Assembly (NCBI GenBank): GCA_964304625.1
Contig: OZ199838.1
Coordinates: 1,426,001-1,490,000 of the forward strand
DNA length: 64,000 bases
Source of the DNA: Kudoa neothunni
Lineage: Eukaryota; Cnidaria
Direction: 5' to 3'
This document shows positions 37,376-49,720 of this stretch, piece by piece. Every line of letters begins with the position of its first letter. The stretch's first letter is position 1. A program made the translations under genes and the position numbers. The notes under the pieces were generated by a model, which was not told where the DNA came from, did no database searches, and worked only from the letters and a program-made list of their open reading frames with translations.

Positions 37376-38739
37376 TCAATGAGCGTGCATTTTCAAACCT
37401 ATACCGCAATTTATATTATAATGAAAAATGAGTGTGTAAAAACGGCACCTCGGTAATAAATTTAGTATCTTTTCAAATTCTACATCATTTATCATGTTGT
37501 AGTTGTTGTGAAGAATACTATAAGAGAAGATTGGAAAAGAGAGATTGGAAATAGAGTACAATTTTTTTAATATAATAAGCTCTGCAGGAATGAGTTTGAT
37601 CTTGTCATCGTGTAAGGCGGTGACTGCGCCTTTACTCTTCAGCTTTTTTCCAATGCTTATGCTATACCTAAAATAACGGAGGTGGATAAAATGGAAGAGG
37701 TGAGCATAGATCAATAGCCATATTTCAACTACCAGCGATCACAACAATTGGGCGCACTTCGATTTCGCATTTGTTCTGCAACCCATGTCCAACATACGGG
37801 TTTATCACCGTGGGTTTTTTTGAAATCCTCCACCAACTGTGTGAGCTTTGCTACATCCTTATCAGTCCATCCTTTTTGAACTTGCGTTTTACGAATATTC
37901 TCTAATGATGGACCAGGATTTGCATACGCCTCACGTTGCTCTATCGTCATATTACAATATTTCGCATTACAAGATCGATTTGATCTATTCAACTCGTTGG
38001 CAATAATCGTCCATTTTGGACCATGAAGAGCGTACAACCTAATACACAAAATTGATCTGAAAATAAAAATCCAATCAATTACTGCATTAATTTTATTATT
38101 TCAGTATCACTCCATTCACCTTTCTGCTCGTATTGACAAAAATATCTCTTAGCTTTAAGAGATGCTGAACGAAGGGGGACATTTAATCCCACACCTTTTC
38201 ATTGTAAAATATTTATACATTCAATCTAATATAGTCATCAAATAATACATAATCGAGCGGGGTATTCAGTTTTTTTACGAAACTCCAAAGACTGTGGATC
38301 AACTTTTCTTAAGAACTCACTAAAGTCTTTAATGTTATAGTCCTAAGATTTAACAATGAATGGTAATAATAATGAGTAGTAATAATGAATAATAATAATA
38401 ATAATAATAATAAAGTGGAATTAATGCTCGATTTATTGAGAAACATGTAGAGACTGTATTACCTTGCAATAATTTTTTATATTTTTTCTTAGCTGTTTCA
38501 TTTCTTCATAGGTCCAAAATTTCCTTTTTTTAGGAGGTCTCCTAAATGTCACTCTCATCTTTGTTTGTGTGTTCTCTCCCTGTGGTTTTCTTCTATCTTT
38601 TCTTATATAGTTATCGCCACTGTAACTAGTTTCCTCATCTATATTCATATATCGAGTGTTTGAAGAGGGGAGATTTTTTAAAACTATAAATACCGGTATA
38701 AGCGCACTCGTCTGATGAACTTGCACTACTTCGACCCAT
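37376..38739 (-). CDS. Myb/SANT-domain DNA-binding protein (DMTF1/TTF1/Reb1-like)
   Basis: ATG 38,739 opens MGRSSASSSDECAYT. A 54-nt intron follows, then a basic stretch (RRPPKKRKFWTYEEMKQLRK). A longer intron holds an AAT repeat (38,389-38,412), then DYNIKDFSEFLRKVDP, LNVPLRSASLKAKRYF and a Myb repeat: GEWSDTEIIKLMQ, with a 26-nt intron, then LYALHGPKWTIIANELNRSN and CNAKY. A second repeat is GWTDKDVAKLTQLVEDFKKT, CWTWVAEQMRNRSAPNCCDR, then WY. The spacing and W-x-x-I-A-x-x-L-x-R-S pattern match Myb/SANT repeats of the Reb1/TTF1/DMTF1 type, which bind specific DNA sites. The last exon (from about 37,680) is uncertain near its 3' end. Confidence 0.72.
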
Positions 38740-38746
38740 TATTAGA

Positions 38747-38761
38747 ATGCACGTGCGCATT
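38747..38761. promoter_or_regulatory. NRF-1-like motif directly upstream of the Myb gene
   Basis: ATGCGCACGTGCATT on the minus strand, 8-22 bp before the ATG at 38,739. It matches the NRF-1 consensus YGCGCAYGCGCR at most positions and also contains an E-box CACGTG. Confidence 0.4.
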
Positions 38762-38769
38762 GCTTATGT

Positions 38770-39904
38770 TATGTTTAGTCAATCTAGCAATGGTGATTTA
38801 TCTAACTTTTTTTGTGATTATATTGGGTAGTTTTTGACAATTTTTAATTAATTTTTATATTGAAGCTCCAAGGAAACAATTTAACTAATAATCTTCAATT
38901 AATCCTCTATGCGAGATTAACAAAATTTTACAACAAATATTTTATTATAATAACCTCTTAGATGCATTTATTCAATAAAAATTAATTAAAATCGAGTTAT
39001 TTTGGTAATGGTATAATGTGTAGCTGCCAAAATATTGCCTCTAAGGCGACTCTAATTTTCCTCTTTTTATTGAAAATTAAATAATCGCAATTTTTAAATA
39101 TGGACCAGCCATAAATTAGCTTCAAATCACAATAATAAAATGTTTGCACTAATCTTCGTTCGGCTCATATCGAGACACGCGCATTAGAATGCGCATGCAA
39201 CCCTAACGTAGTTTTCTACTTGTAATTTAATTAATAATAACTTTTTAACTTACGTTTCATTAAATTATTATTTTTTTAATGACACTTTTATCTTTTGGTA
39301 ATATCATTCGAGTGATTTATAATAAAAAATCTCTTTTGACAAAAATAAGTCGATAGGTGTAACTTTTATTTCACATACCTATATATAACATTCATTTATA
39401 AAATTATCTAGCTTATGAATTTTTTAATTCCTTATACAATGTGTCTACAGTAAGTTATGCAATAAACAATTGATCACGTATAGTTTCTTACGTTATTGAT
39501 ACAATTTACTGAAGCAATAATAAAGAAAAACGATTTTTGCAATAAAAATAAAATTAATAATGTATTGTTGAATGATTTTAATCAAACATATAACGTTACG
39601 TTTGTATCTCGACATTATTATCTTGATTAAGTGTACACATGTTGACTTATTTTTATTGAAGCTCTCGATAAATGGTCGTTTATGATTTTAAAAGTACTCA
39701 TAAATTTTGTAGATATATCCCATAGAATATTGTGTTTACACAAAAAACGATTACGAAATTAATTTATAGTTGGTCCATATTTAAAAATTACGATTTTTCA
39801 ATTTTTAATAAGAGGGGGAAGATTAGAGTTACGCAACAGGCTTTATTTGGGGAGCTACACACTATACCGTTATTTTATTTTCGTAAATAACATTCAAAAA
39901 TTCC
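38770..39904. other. Intergenic, no gene seen
   Basis: AT-rich. ATTAGAATGCGCATGC near 39,183-39,199 repeats part of the motif found at the Myb promoter (ATTAGAATGCACGTGCGC at 38,741-38,758). Confidence 0.35.
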
Positions 39905-41925
39905 TTAACCCTCTAACTAACAATGATCCGAAAATCGATACCCTATCCCATTATGATTTTTGAGGTGTAATTAACCCCACATTTTGATTAACCGAACATA
40001 TATACAAAATTGTAAAAACTTTATTTGTAAATTATAAAACAAATCCTTTGGGAGGAACCCTAATAAACAGAAAAGAATATACGCGCGTTAATCCAACTTT
40101 AATAACTTTGTAGACGAAAGTTGTATATGATCGGTTATTGAGATGTAATGTTTCTTTCTAAGAAAAATAGTTTATTATATGATTCCAAAAAATTGTTCAA
40201 ATAAATAAGATCCGCAAGTTTTCACATTTAAAACGAGTGTTAGATGGATGTTGGGAGCAGTAAAGTTTGAAATTTGATTTCTACCATTGTGACGTTTCGC
40301 TGTCTTTTTTCTTCCACAGATCTCACTTCTAAATCGACTCAGATTGCTATCGTCCGCTTTCTTCGCAGTGCGGTCCTTTTCTGGTATACTTTTTATGATT
40401 TTAGTGGACAATTTTCTGGAGAGAAAGAGGATCGTGGAGACATTGAGAAATTTGCTTCAGAAATATAGACCTGTTTTTCTTCATATCACCGTAGATATTC
40501 TTATATAATGCCAAATTATTAATTTAATGATGAGTTAATAATATTAAAAGTCATCATGGACATCCCATCGTAAGCCAGCGCGCCGCTGAAACTGGTTCAA
40601 GCATTCGATCTGTTATCAATTCTATCTTGAGTTCGATTATAGTTCATGATATACGTAGTCTTCAATTTTTATTTTTCATCAGATACAGACGGAACCATCA
40701 CATAATTTAATAAAATACAAAATTGTTGTCATAAATATGTCTTCTCTCAGAAGGAAGATAGCAGCTCGGAATTTCCCTTCTCCACCATTGTAGAGATAAA
40801 AAAAGAGTTTTTTATCTATCCATTTTTCGACGAATGTAGATGAAGATAAAAAAACGGGGTCGATAGGGAAAGAACTATGCTTTTGCCAATCTTAAATTGT
40901 CTCGTACTGTCAGAATTATTCCTCCTCAAATAGATATTGATGTTCAAGCCATAGTTAGATTTCTTGTCAACCAATAAGAAAAATTCCAGACAATATTTCG
41001 TCATTTTCATTGACATATATTGTATATACGGATATCTTCACCAAAATGATGCAAGATGTTCGTCTATCGTAACTTCTTGATTGGGAATAATAAATCTGTG
41101 CAATACATTTATCCATGTATTCCATATCTCACATCGCTAAAAAAATTTATGTGCCTCCTTCAGCTTAACTCTGGTTTCAAAATCATCAAAATGGATTTAT
41201 CGATTAATCTGTGAGAATTAACAAAGTGAAAAATTTCTTGTGGACATTTTTTCGCCTTCCTTGACACTGAAAAATAATCTAAAAAGTCCACGTAAAAGCT
41301 CTCGTCGATCCTTATGCGTTCCCATAGGTATAATAAGACTAAAGTAACCCATGAATTTAACGCTGTCCACATCAAATTATTAATGTTTAAAATATTTTCC
41401 GCAAGACAAGTTAATGTATCTTATGATTGTTGTACATAATTCTTTATTGAAGAAAACAAAACAATCGTCAAATTTTTTAATTTTCAATCGAGTGTATTAA
41501 TTAGAGCAAAGAGTAGATTTCATAACGTCTGCGGTGATGGCTCTTGTTGCAGATGATCTTATATTGCTAATGTATCACTGTGAGTTGAATAGTATTAGAT
41601 GGTATCTTCATTGTCTTAAAAATCTTCGTTGATAAAATCATGATCATTACCATATAAGCAACACTCATCACTAAAATAGCGGAAACCAATCGTGCCAAAT
41701 ATTCAACAACTCGTTGCATGCAAACTCACTCAAAAAACTATTATTTCAAGCATAATTTTTGTAGTCATCTGTTCGTTTAAAACAACCGGAACTTTAAATT
41801 TCTGTTTAAAATAATATACTTGTCTTTCCGAAAGAAAAAAAATCTGGGGTTAAATACACCTCAAAAATCCTAGAAGATAATCTTTCGATAAAAATATATA
41901 TTTTCAGGAAATTTTTATATTTCAA
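39905..41925 (-). mobile_element. Second piggyBac-type element, with decayed transposase
   Basis: The left end is TTAA at 39,905-39,908 then CCCTCTAACTAAC. A subterminal block GATTTTTGAGGTGTAATTAAC (near 39,955) recurs inverted near 41,845-41,872, which marks the right end although its last bases have diverged. The minus strand between holds transposase pieces: NQEVTIDEHLASF (near 41,080) and MKMTKYCLEFFLLVDKKSNY (near 41,010-40,950), matching the family's TIDEQL.AFRGR and KYGIK...DSKTGY. A decayed piece at 41,375-41,160 precedes them, and Lys-rich pieces lie at 40,411-40,175. Several stops and frame changes; inactive. Confidence 0.7.
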
Positions 41926-42053
41926 GTATTATCATGTATTACAGATGTTTTTACAGGAATAACATGAGTTAAAAGTTGTTCAGTTGTTTATAACGGATGG
42001 TATGCTTGTTTTAAAGTCTTTTTGGGGCGTATTACACCCCAAAAACCTTGGAA

Positions 42054-44330
42054 CAGTGTTTCCCAACCTTTTTTCTATCGCGCCCCACTTTTTCTTGAAA
42101 ATAAGTTCCACTCCCCACCTTTCTCAAATGTAGGGGTTAATATAAATTAGCTTTTATTATTAATTGATACAGTCTTAAATAAGTAAACGCGTTTTTAAAA
42201 TAGTAAAAGGACAAAAAATATTGTTGAATGACGTGTTTTAACAGGGAACAAATTTTGTATTTAGTATTACAAGAATTGTATCTGATATTTGGAACTGTTT
42301 AGTTCGGTTTTCTAATAAAAGAGCACTAGATGATAAATATGACTTCATACTCACCAATTCAATTGAAGATTTATCGCATATTGACGGAACCATTTCAGAA
42401 ATTTTAAAAATTAAATTTATCAAACGTTGCTTTGATTTACGCATCATTTGGTCCAATATATTTATGTTTTTAAGATCCAATCCAAACATTCGTATAAAGA
42501 ATATTTTCTACAAAAGACTATAAATTAGGAGTTATAAAACGCAATTAATTTAATTGAATTGGATGATCAAATCTAAAATTATGAACCTTCCGAATCATCT
42601 GACATTAATTTAGACAATTTGATCAATTTCGTATCCAGACCAAGCAGAACAAAATATTTTTCTCATTTAATGAAAAATGTGGTGTATTAAAGGAACATAA
42701 TTTGAAGCGGCGTCACCAAACGAAACATGTGGAACTTAGTGAGAAAATCAACGATAAAAATAAAAAATAATCGGTCTTAAAATACCTTGAAAGTTATAAA
42801 AGAAAACCAACCCCAATCAATTATAGGTTCGAGCCTTAAGATCAAAATATTTTCTACTTGCCATTGATATAATTAAGTGAAGTTATAATAAATGATTAAA
42901 TATAACAAATAATAATTCATGTTAATTTTTTTTCTGAAGAATCTTTTTACAAAGCTTTAAAAAATATAAAGTTTACATTTATACCCATTAAAAATTTCGA
43001 TCTTTATAATTTCATGTTATTTAAATCATATTTTGGTATTGAAATATTTCGTCAAAATTTCAAGATAATTACTTCTATTCGTTGATGATATTTAAGCCAA
43101 AAAAATTAGTTGTAGTCTGAAATATCATAAATATAATTAATTTTGATTATATTAATCATATTTATAAGTCAGGTCTCTTGTTAAAGTATGATATAATATA
43201 TTGAATGTCATGTTTAAAATAACTATGAAATAATTCTATCAGAGTTATTGTTTAAATATTTCATATCCACTTAATGAGTAATATTAACTTTTCATAATTT
43301 CTGTATTTAAAAAAATCTATAATTCCTTATTAAATTAATCTAATTGGAAGCGATTTTAAATTAATTTATATACATAATTTCTAATTGTACCAAACATGTT
43401 AGAAAAGCCACCAATAGGTATTTAATTTTCTAACCAACTTGGGGTCTTTTGGATCTCAGGTTTTTATTTTACGATATTTAATAAAAAAATATTTCAAAAT
43501 GTCACACAAACTCTAAGAAATTTCTACCGGCTGAATTTTGAGAAAAAGATGATTCATTGGCAAATTAATCCTCTCGAAGTCGATTCGGCAAGCTAATATA
43601 ACACTTCGTACGCGTTCGCTGAACGATAAAATCAAACGTATTAGATGTTGCATGTTTAGAATGCGAATTCTTAGGCTTTTAATCAATTTGGATGTTTAAA
43701 ATTAAACAGAATAATATTTATTATGTTTCTACCAACCATTACTTGTTAACAATCAAAGGAGCAGAATGTAACGAAAACACCCGATTCATATTGTTCCTGA
43801 GAAATTGAAATAATGGAGTCAAACATTAAGAAAGTATTCTGAAAATGTTTACTCACCAAAATGATAAATAATAAACACTCTATTCATTACATTAGTCATT
43901 AGTTATTCGAATAAGTGTAATCGGTGTTCAAAATAAAAATCTGCTAGCTTCGATATTCAAAATTTTTATTTCTTTCTCTATAACATTAGAGATTGTTGAT
44001 TTATTTAAACGAAGATTTACGAAACGTTATATAATCCTACCGAATAGGATTATATATGATTAACTGGCTCAATTACCAGATTTTTCTCAAAATTCTGTCG
44101 GTTGAAATTTGTTAGAATTTGTGTGGCATTTTGAAATATTTTTTTATTAAATATCGTAAAATAAAAACCTGGGATCCAAAAGACTCCAAGTTGGTTGGAG
44201 TTGGAGTGAAGTCGTTTTTGTGTACTTAGAGGGTTAAGTTCCCAAAAAAAGCGTAATCAATAATGTGGCCCTCCGAGCTTCTGTAATGCGCCAATTTGAC
44301 TCGCACACTAAAAAGTTGTGCCCACCACTG
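42054..44330. mobile_element. hAT-type DNA transposon, decayed
   Basis: Left terminus CAGTGTTTCCCAACCTTTTT at 42,054; right terminus AAAAGTTGTGCCCACCACTG ending 44,330. These are inverted copies of the usual hAT end. Flanking 8-mers CCTTGGAA (42,046-42,053) and CCTTAAAC (44,331-44,338) look like an 8-bp target duplication with later changes. A minus-strand open piece at 42,489-42,238 may be transposase debris. A separate inverted-repeat element sits inside. Confidence 0.7.
43432..44196. mobile_element. Long-inverted-repeat element nested in the hAT
   Basis: Arms of about 116 bp, 43,432-43,547 and 44,081-44,196, are inverted copies at high identity (e.g. AACCAACTTGGGGTCTTTTG against CAAAAGACTCCAAGTTGGTT). 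The 530-bp centre has no coding signal. I found no clear target duplication. Confidence 0.75.
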
Positions 44331-44339
44331 CCTTAAACA

Positions 44340-45654
44340 TATCAAAATGTTTGACATTTTCGCTCACATGCGTAGTCCTCATTTTCAAATGTGGGTCGTT
44401 ATAAACAAGGGGATTAATGGTAATGTACATGTGTACATGTGTTCATGTTAATTGCTGTTAAAAAGTTCTCTATTGCCAATACACATACAGTTACCCTATA
44501 TACATTATGTAACAGAGCGGGTGAGAAAGTTTTGACCTGGTTAATATGAGAATTTCGGCAGTTATATGCTTATTCCATTAATACCATTGCATTTTATATT
44601 TTGGATCCTAATTAACCTATCTAAATATATTCACTCAGTTTACCAGCAAGTATTTTTATATGTAGGCAACAAGTATGATTACATAATGGGAAGTGATTAT
44701 TGGCACGGTAAATAATAATCAGGTTTCACTAGTTTGGACTATATTTAATTATTCTGATCTATAAAAGCAAAGTGGCAAGCCATAAATAACTATTTATAGT
44801 AGATTCTAATAAATCCAATATGTATATAGATTGTGAGAGGGGGTTTCTGGTATTAAAAATATTAATTGCGCATGCGTATATGACATTTAAGATTAAGGTT
44901 TACTATTCAAATAGCCTCCTGCCATTATAATTTATGAATTATCGCTATCATTAAATTCCGCCCAACCTAATACCTTCATAATTCAATGTAGTTAATATAA
45001 ATTTATAATCGGCGACATAATACACTCAAGATGACTAAAAATACGCAAACCTTAAGTTATACTTTTCGTTAATCATGGAACAATCAGATTTACGTTGGGA
45101 TGTTGCCGACAGAATTCTTTTATTGTTAAAGTGCGGTGGTTAGGCATGACAAGAAATTTAACGACGCATAGATGTGATCATGCATGTTGGTTTAATGGTC
45201 CAAAATGCATGAACGAGCAGAGAAAGCATTGCTAATGACCAAATATTTTAATCTATGCAACCGATAGGTTGACCAGATTTATTAAATCTTTAATGACTTT
45301 ATAGGTAAATAATAATCTTTAAAGCCAACAAAATTAATATCAGTCAACAAGATACATTAACATCAATATTAACTTGAAAACGCTGATACAATCTATGGCA
45401 CGCAATCAAGCTACTTAAAATGTGTTTCCGTACAATACTTATTAATATAATCGTTTCGATAATGATTATACCCCTAACAAACAGTGGTAAAAACTATTTC
45501 CCACGTATAATCTAAGTAAAATATACGTTCATTGAAAATCTATCGTTGAACAATTGAAATATCAAAAAAATCTGAACAACGTAGTTTCTAATCTCAATAC
45601 CATTTAAGTCTCTATCTGTCAGGCAGTCTTATCTATAAATTCAAAGATAATACC
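44340..45654. other. Intergenic upstream of the globin gene
   Basis: No gene seen. TGCGCATGCGTA at 44,877-44,888 is another of the recurrent GC-rich palindromes, about 770 bp upstream of the globin ATG. Confidence 0.4.
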
Positions 45655-46478
45655 ATGGACGATGAGGTCACTCCAAAAAAAGGAAGATTTAGACTATGGC
45701 TTCAAAGCCTGGGTTCGAATAAACGCAAGAAGCAAGTGCTCACCAAAGAGGAAATTGTTGTTATTCAAAGCTCGTGGTTTCGCCTCCAACACAATTGTAA
45801 ACTTAAATCAGCCAACTTTCCTGTTCTACTATTCGGGGCGTAAGAATATTCAGTACGATACGACAAACCATCGTACTAAAACTATATTTTAGTATTAACA
45901 TTTTTTGTTCGGTTGGTACCACACTAAAATAGTTGTTTCTTTCGGGTTCTTTTGGATCAATTGAAATGGTGTTAACCTGCAGAAAATTTGTGTTTTTAGC
46001 CATCCAGTTGATATCTAATAATATAACTTTAGTTTCGATGGTTACATTGTTGCTTTTTGTGATTTCTGACAACCCTATTTATAGTTTATCCATTGAGACC
46101 GAGCATATGCAAGCAATTTTTGATTTTCACTTCCCCGATAAACAAATTCTCTTTACTCATGCTGCTAAAGTGATTGACGAACTTAACAACATAATCTACA
46201 ATTTGAACGAAAAAACAGTAATCGATAAATTTTGTAAACGAGTCGGAATAGCTCACGCTAAAACCTTCATAAGACCCTCCAATTTCACGGTAAATTACAA
46301 ACACCCTCCGATCTTGGAGTCTTATTTATTTTTGTGTTGTTAATAGGAATTCGAAAATGTTTTTTTCCGCACTGTTATCACTATCATGGGTGATGATATT
46401 GATAGGTCCTTCAAGAAAGCATGGAAAAAATTTTTCTTGTATCTATGGAAAAGTATCGCATCTTATATGGAGGTGTAG
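45655..46478 (+). CDS. Globin, neuroglobin-like
   Basis: A heme-binding globin. ATG 45,655 opens a basic N-terminal extension of about 25 residues (MDDEVTPKKGRFRLWLQSLG). Helix A follows (LTKEEIVVIQSSWFRL, with the A-helix Trp), then helix B (NFPVLLF). After an intron region come DFHFPDKQILFTHAAKVIDE (His of THAAKV in the distal E7 position) and CKRVGIAHAKTFIRPSNFT (His of GIAHAK in the proximal F8 position). The two His are 32 residues apart, as in human neuroglobin (64 and 96). The last intron (GTAAATT...TTAATAG) falls between NFT and EFENVF, which is the conserved globin G7.0 position in phase 0. The G/H helices end AWKKFFLYLWKSIASYMEV. The exon(s) covering helix C to the CD corner (45,850-46,080) are not fixed. 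Confidence 0.85.
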
Positions 46479-47002
46479 ATGCGACTCTTCAAATCTTCTA
46501 ACAAATAACCCATCATTCTATTCGTAATTCGGTTGGAAATCATACATGACTCACTCAAAACTCACCTATTGATTTCTACTTACGAATATTTAAAAATTGC
46601 GTTTAGCATTTTTTGTGCATTTTAGTTTTTTAGAGAACTTTTATGCGTTTCAGATATACAATTTGTCATAATTCTTTTTTATAAAGTTAGAGAAATCATA
46701 CTATGGCTTTTTACGTTTAAATGATGCTCGATAGATCTTATGCAAAATAGATGCAAGTCAATATGAATAATCTCCATTATGAATAGGGGGTTAAAACAGC
46801 GAATCTTTCCCCGTAAAATTGAGACTTTTTGATTCCCATATTGAATATTTTATGAATTGAGCCACTGGATCGAAATAATATCTGGAATTTTGTTTACTAT
46901 AGCTTCCTCTTGTTTACATTAAATATTATAATTAAATTATTTCTAAAGTACGTGATAAATTTTAAAACTAAGGAGTTTAGATTGGCAAATCCACTATACA
47001 TA

Positions 47003-48638
47003 CAGTAGTAGGTAGCCGATTTTCCTTAATCCCCTCGGGACCATGGAAAAGTTATTGAAAATGCGTTAGTGACGTGTTTTCCGTAACTTTCTTGGCGCAC
47101 ACAAATAAAAAAATATACATCTATTTTAATGAAACCAATTTCATTTATACAATCATCTACTTTTATTGAAACAATATGTTATTTGTAATTATATTTTTAA
47201 ATGTGTATGTCGTAATTTTATGATGTTAATTCATTATTTCGTTTAGATAATCAATTCCTCTCTATCGTATATTTATTATGCTTGTTTAAACATTTAAATG
47301 AATCTTTTTATGATATAAATTCTACCACTCGTTCATCTTTAATTTCAAAATTAGCAGATTCAACAATCAAAAGAGTAAGCTCGTCAAAATGTTTTAATGT
47401 AGGCATATGGGCATCCTTTTGAATAGCCTCGGAATTTCCAGCTGAGAATTCTTTATTGTTTAAAGTAATATTTAATGAATGCTCGTACTTATCGGCTGCA
47501 GGAAACTCATATTTTCTGAATCAATTAAATACAATATCCTTTGAAACACCTCCCATGATTTTTTAATTAGGAACAATGTTTGACGCATACCTTGGGAGGA
47601 TGTATTTATATTACTGCTATCTGCAGCAATATGGCTTTCTATTAAATTATTTTTGTAATTTGATTTGAATGAGAAAATTATTTCATGTTATAATAGTTGA
47701 AAAACGCTAGTTGAATTTTTTGTGAGGAATATAAGAGAGATACTCGATAAATGAATTTTGTCGTGGCAAATAGCATTACTAAGAAATAGCAAAACTTTCT
47801 TTGTACGTCGTTTTGAATTCATTCTTAAAATTAGGAAGATATTTCTTAAATGATTCCCTAGTCATCCATTCTTTCCTGTTTGATTTGTATTTTACTATGA
47901 ATTTTTTAGCATTTTTAAAACAACGTGGTCTTTGTGATTTCCAATCACAAGAGATTCAATTCAATCTCCAGGCATAGGTGCATGTCGCAAAACAGTAATT
48001 ATTTTTTAGATTTTTTTCTCTCGACGAAACATAGCGTTAAAAATAATGCAGTTTCGTCATGGTTACAGATACAGCCATCGTTGTTATCTTTGACTTAGTC
48101 ATTCGATTTAGGTTACCATTTTTCTACAAAACTTTAGTCAACATAAACAGCATCACCGTGGGCAGTGATATTTTTTAATTAAATCGTGATTTAAAACTAA
48201 GAAATCAATCTTAAGTCATTACTACGTTTAGGTTCAATTCGTTTGTTAATTGGTTTCTTTCATGTATGTTATTATGATCAGATGGTTCAATTTTTTTATC
48301 TCAAATAATTCACCCAATCATACTATAGTATCGATGTCGTCATTTGAACATTGTTTAAAATTTTTTCCCTCTGAAGAAGCCAAGACAGTTTATAAGATAA
48401 AATTATATCTTTCTTCCTAATCAAGATAATGTCTAGAGTAGAAATTGAAGGGAGCTTAAATTTACTAAAAGTAGTATTTTTTCACTCCTGTTAAGTATAT
48501 CTAAAAAAATCAATAAATTTATATTTTAGTTTTATTATTTTCTCATTTTTAACTTTTCCAGACATTACAAATGTAAAATAAGGCTCATCACTAAATCCGC
48601 CTAGAGCTGAAAAGTTACGGAAAATCGGTTACCTACTG
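47003..48638 (-). mobile_element. pogo/Tigger-type transposon with TA target duplication
   Basis: Inverted ends CAGTAG(TAG)GTAGCCGATTTTCC at 47,003 and GGAAAATCGGTTACCTACTG ending 48,638, each bordered by TA (47,001-47,002 and 48,639-48,640). On the minus strand CNHDETALFLTL (near 48,068-48,030) matches the first catalytic Asp motif of DDE_1 transposases. The rest of the frame is broken by many stops. Length 1.6 kb. Confidence 0.75.
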
Positions 48639-48644
48639 TATATA

Positions 48645-49720
48645 AAATCTGTTATCATTAGATTATTTCATTAGCTAAATATCCTATTATAGGATATTTA
48701 ATTAAATACGGTAGCTTCAAACTCAATTTCTGAATTCAAATTATTTCTTTCAGTCGTACAATCAGGCTTAAATTCTTAATTCATCATAGGGTGCTCCCGC
48801 ACCCCAATGATTGCTTCATGCACCCCCTATAGGGAAACCCTGCTCTAAGGCGTATGTTAAAAGGAAAATCCCTTTTGTATGTTGTGGTTTTTCGTTCACC
48901 GCTGCGCCCTTAACAGACAGGAATAATTAGATAGAGCAGGTTCTAAACAATTAAATCTGTATTACTCTTGTGAGCAAGTGTCATTGAGATTAAAAATTTC
49001 CATCGCATAAGCGCATAATGGCGTTTAGGACTAAATTTTGCCATGTCTATAGCCTCTGCTTAATAAAATTTGGAAAATAATAAGGATCAAAATTGGAAAA
49101 TAGAAGTCGTCCCTCGTATGACGTAATAATGATTGATCAAAGCGGCTATCACATCAAACACCCATTAATTACGGCCTCATCTACTTTTACCGAGAAGCGA
49201 TGAGCATTTAGTTGTTGCGATAGTCATGATTTTGTCGAATTATTCATAATATTTTGATAATTAGTCTTCCAAATAGCCTGTTTTGATATAAAAATGATGA
49301 TATATGCTATTTATGTCATATTTTGATGCATTTGTATCATTATTTTTGCTATGGTTTTCGTCATGAACAAAATGATTTATATATAGATCAAATGACAAAA
49401 ACTAATCTTATTGGGCATAAATGATCATTTTTGTGTCTTTAATTTGTGGGTGAAATAGTTGTGAACAAATTTAAGATATATTTCGGTTGGGGTACGTTAG
49501 TGACCCTAGTTGGTCATCCGCGTTCTGTTATTGTAGTTGGTACAGGAAGGATTAAGCACTTTTATATTTTTAGAAATAAATAAATAAATCTAAGTTTAAT
49601 ATGAAAAGATACTAATAGTTATCAACTAGAATTATTTTTATTAAAATAAAATAATAACGAATTCGTTAGCTGAATTATATAATAATATAGGTTATTGATG
49701 TAATGAATGTATCATAGACT
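48645..49720. other. Intergenic, possible hAT end
   Basis: No gene. On the minus strand CAGGGTTTCCCTATAGGGGG starts near 48,841 and resembles a hAT terminus, but I found no partner end. Confidence 0.35.

Noticed and set aside
44227-44238. GTACTTAGAGGGTTAA as the right end of a further piggyBac-type element
   Set aside because: It matches the 14.1 kb element's end, but it lies inside the hAT and I found no partner end, so it may be a stray fragment.
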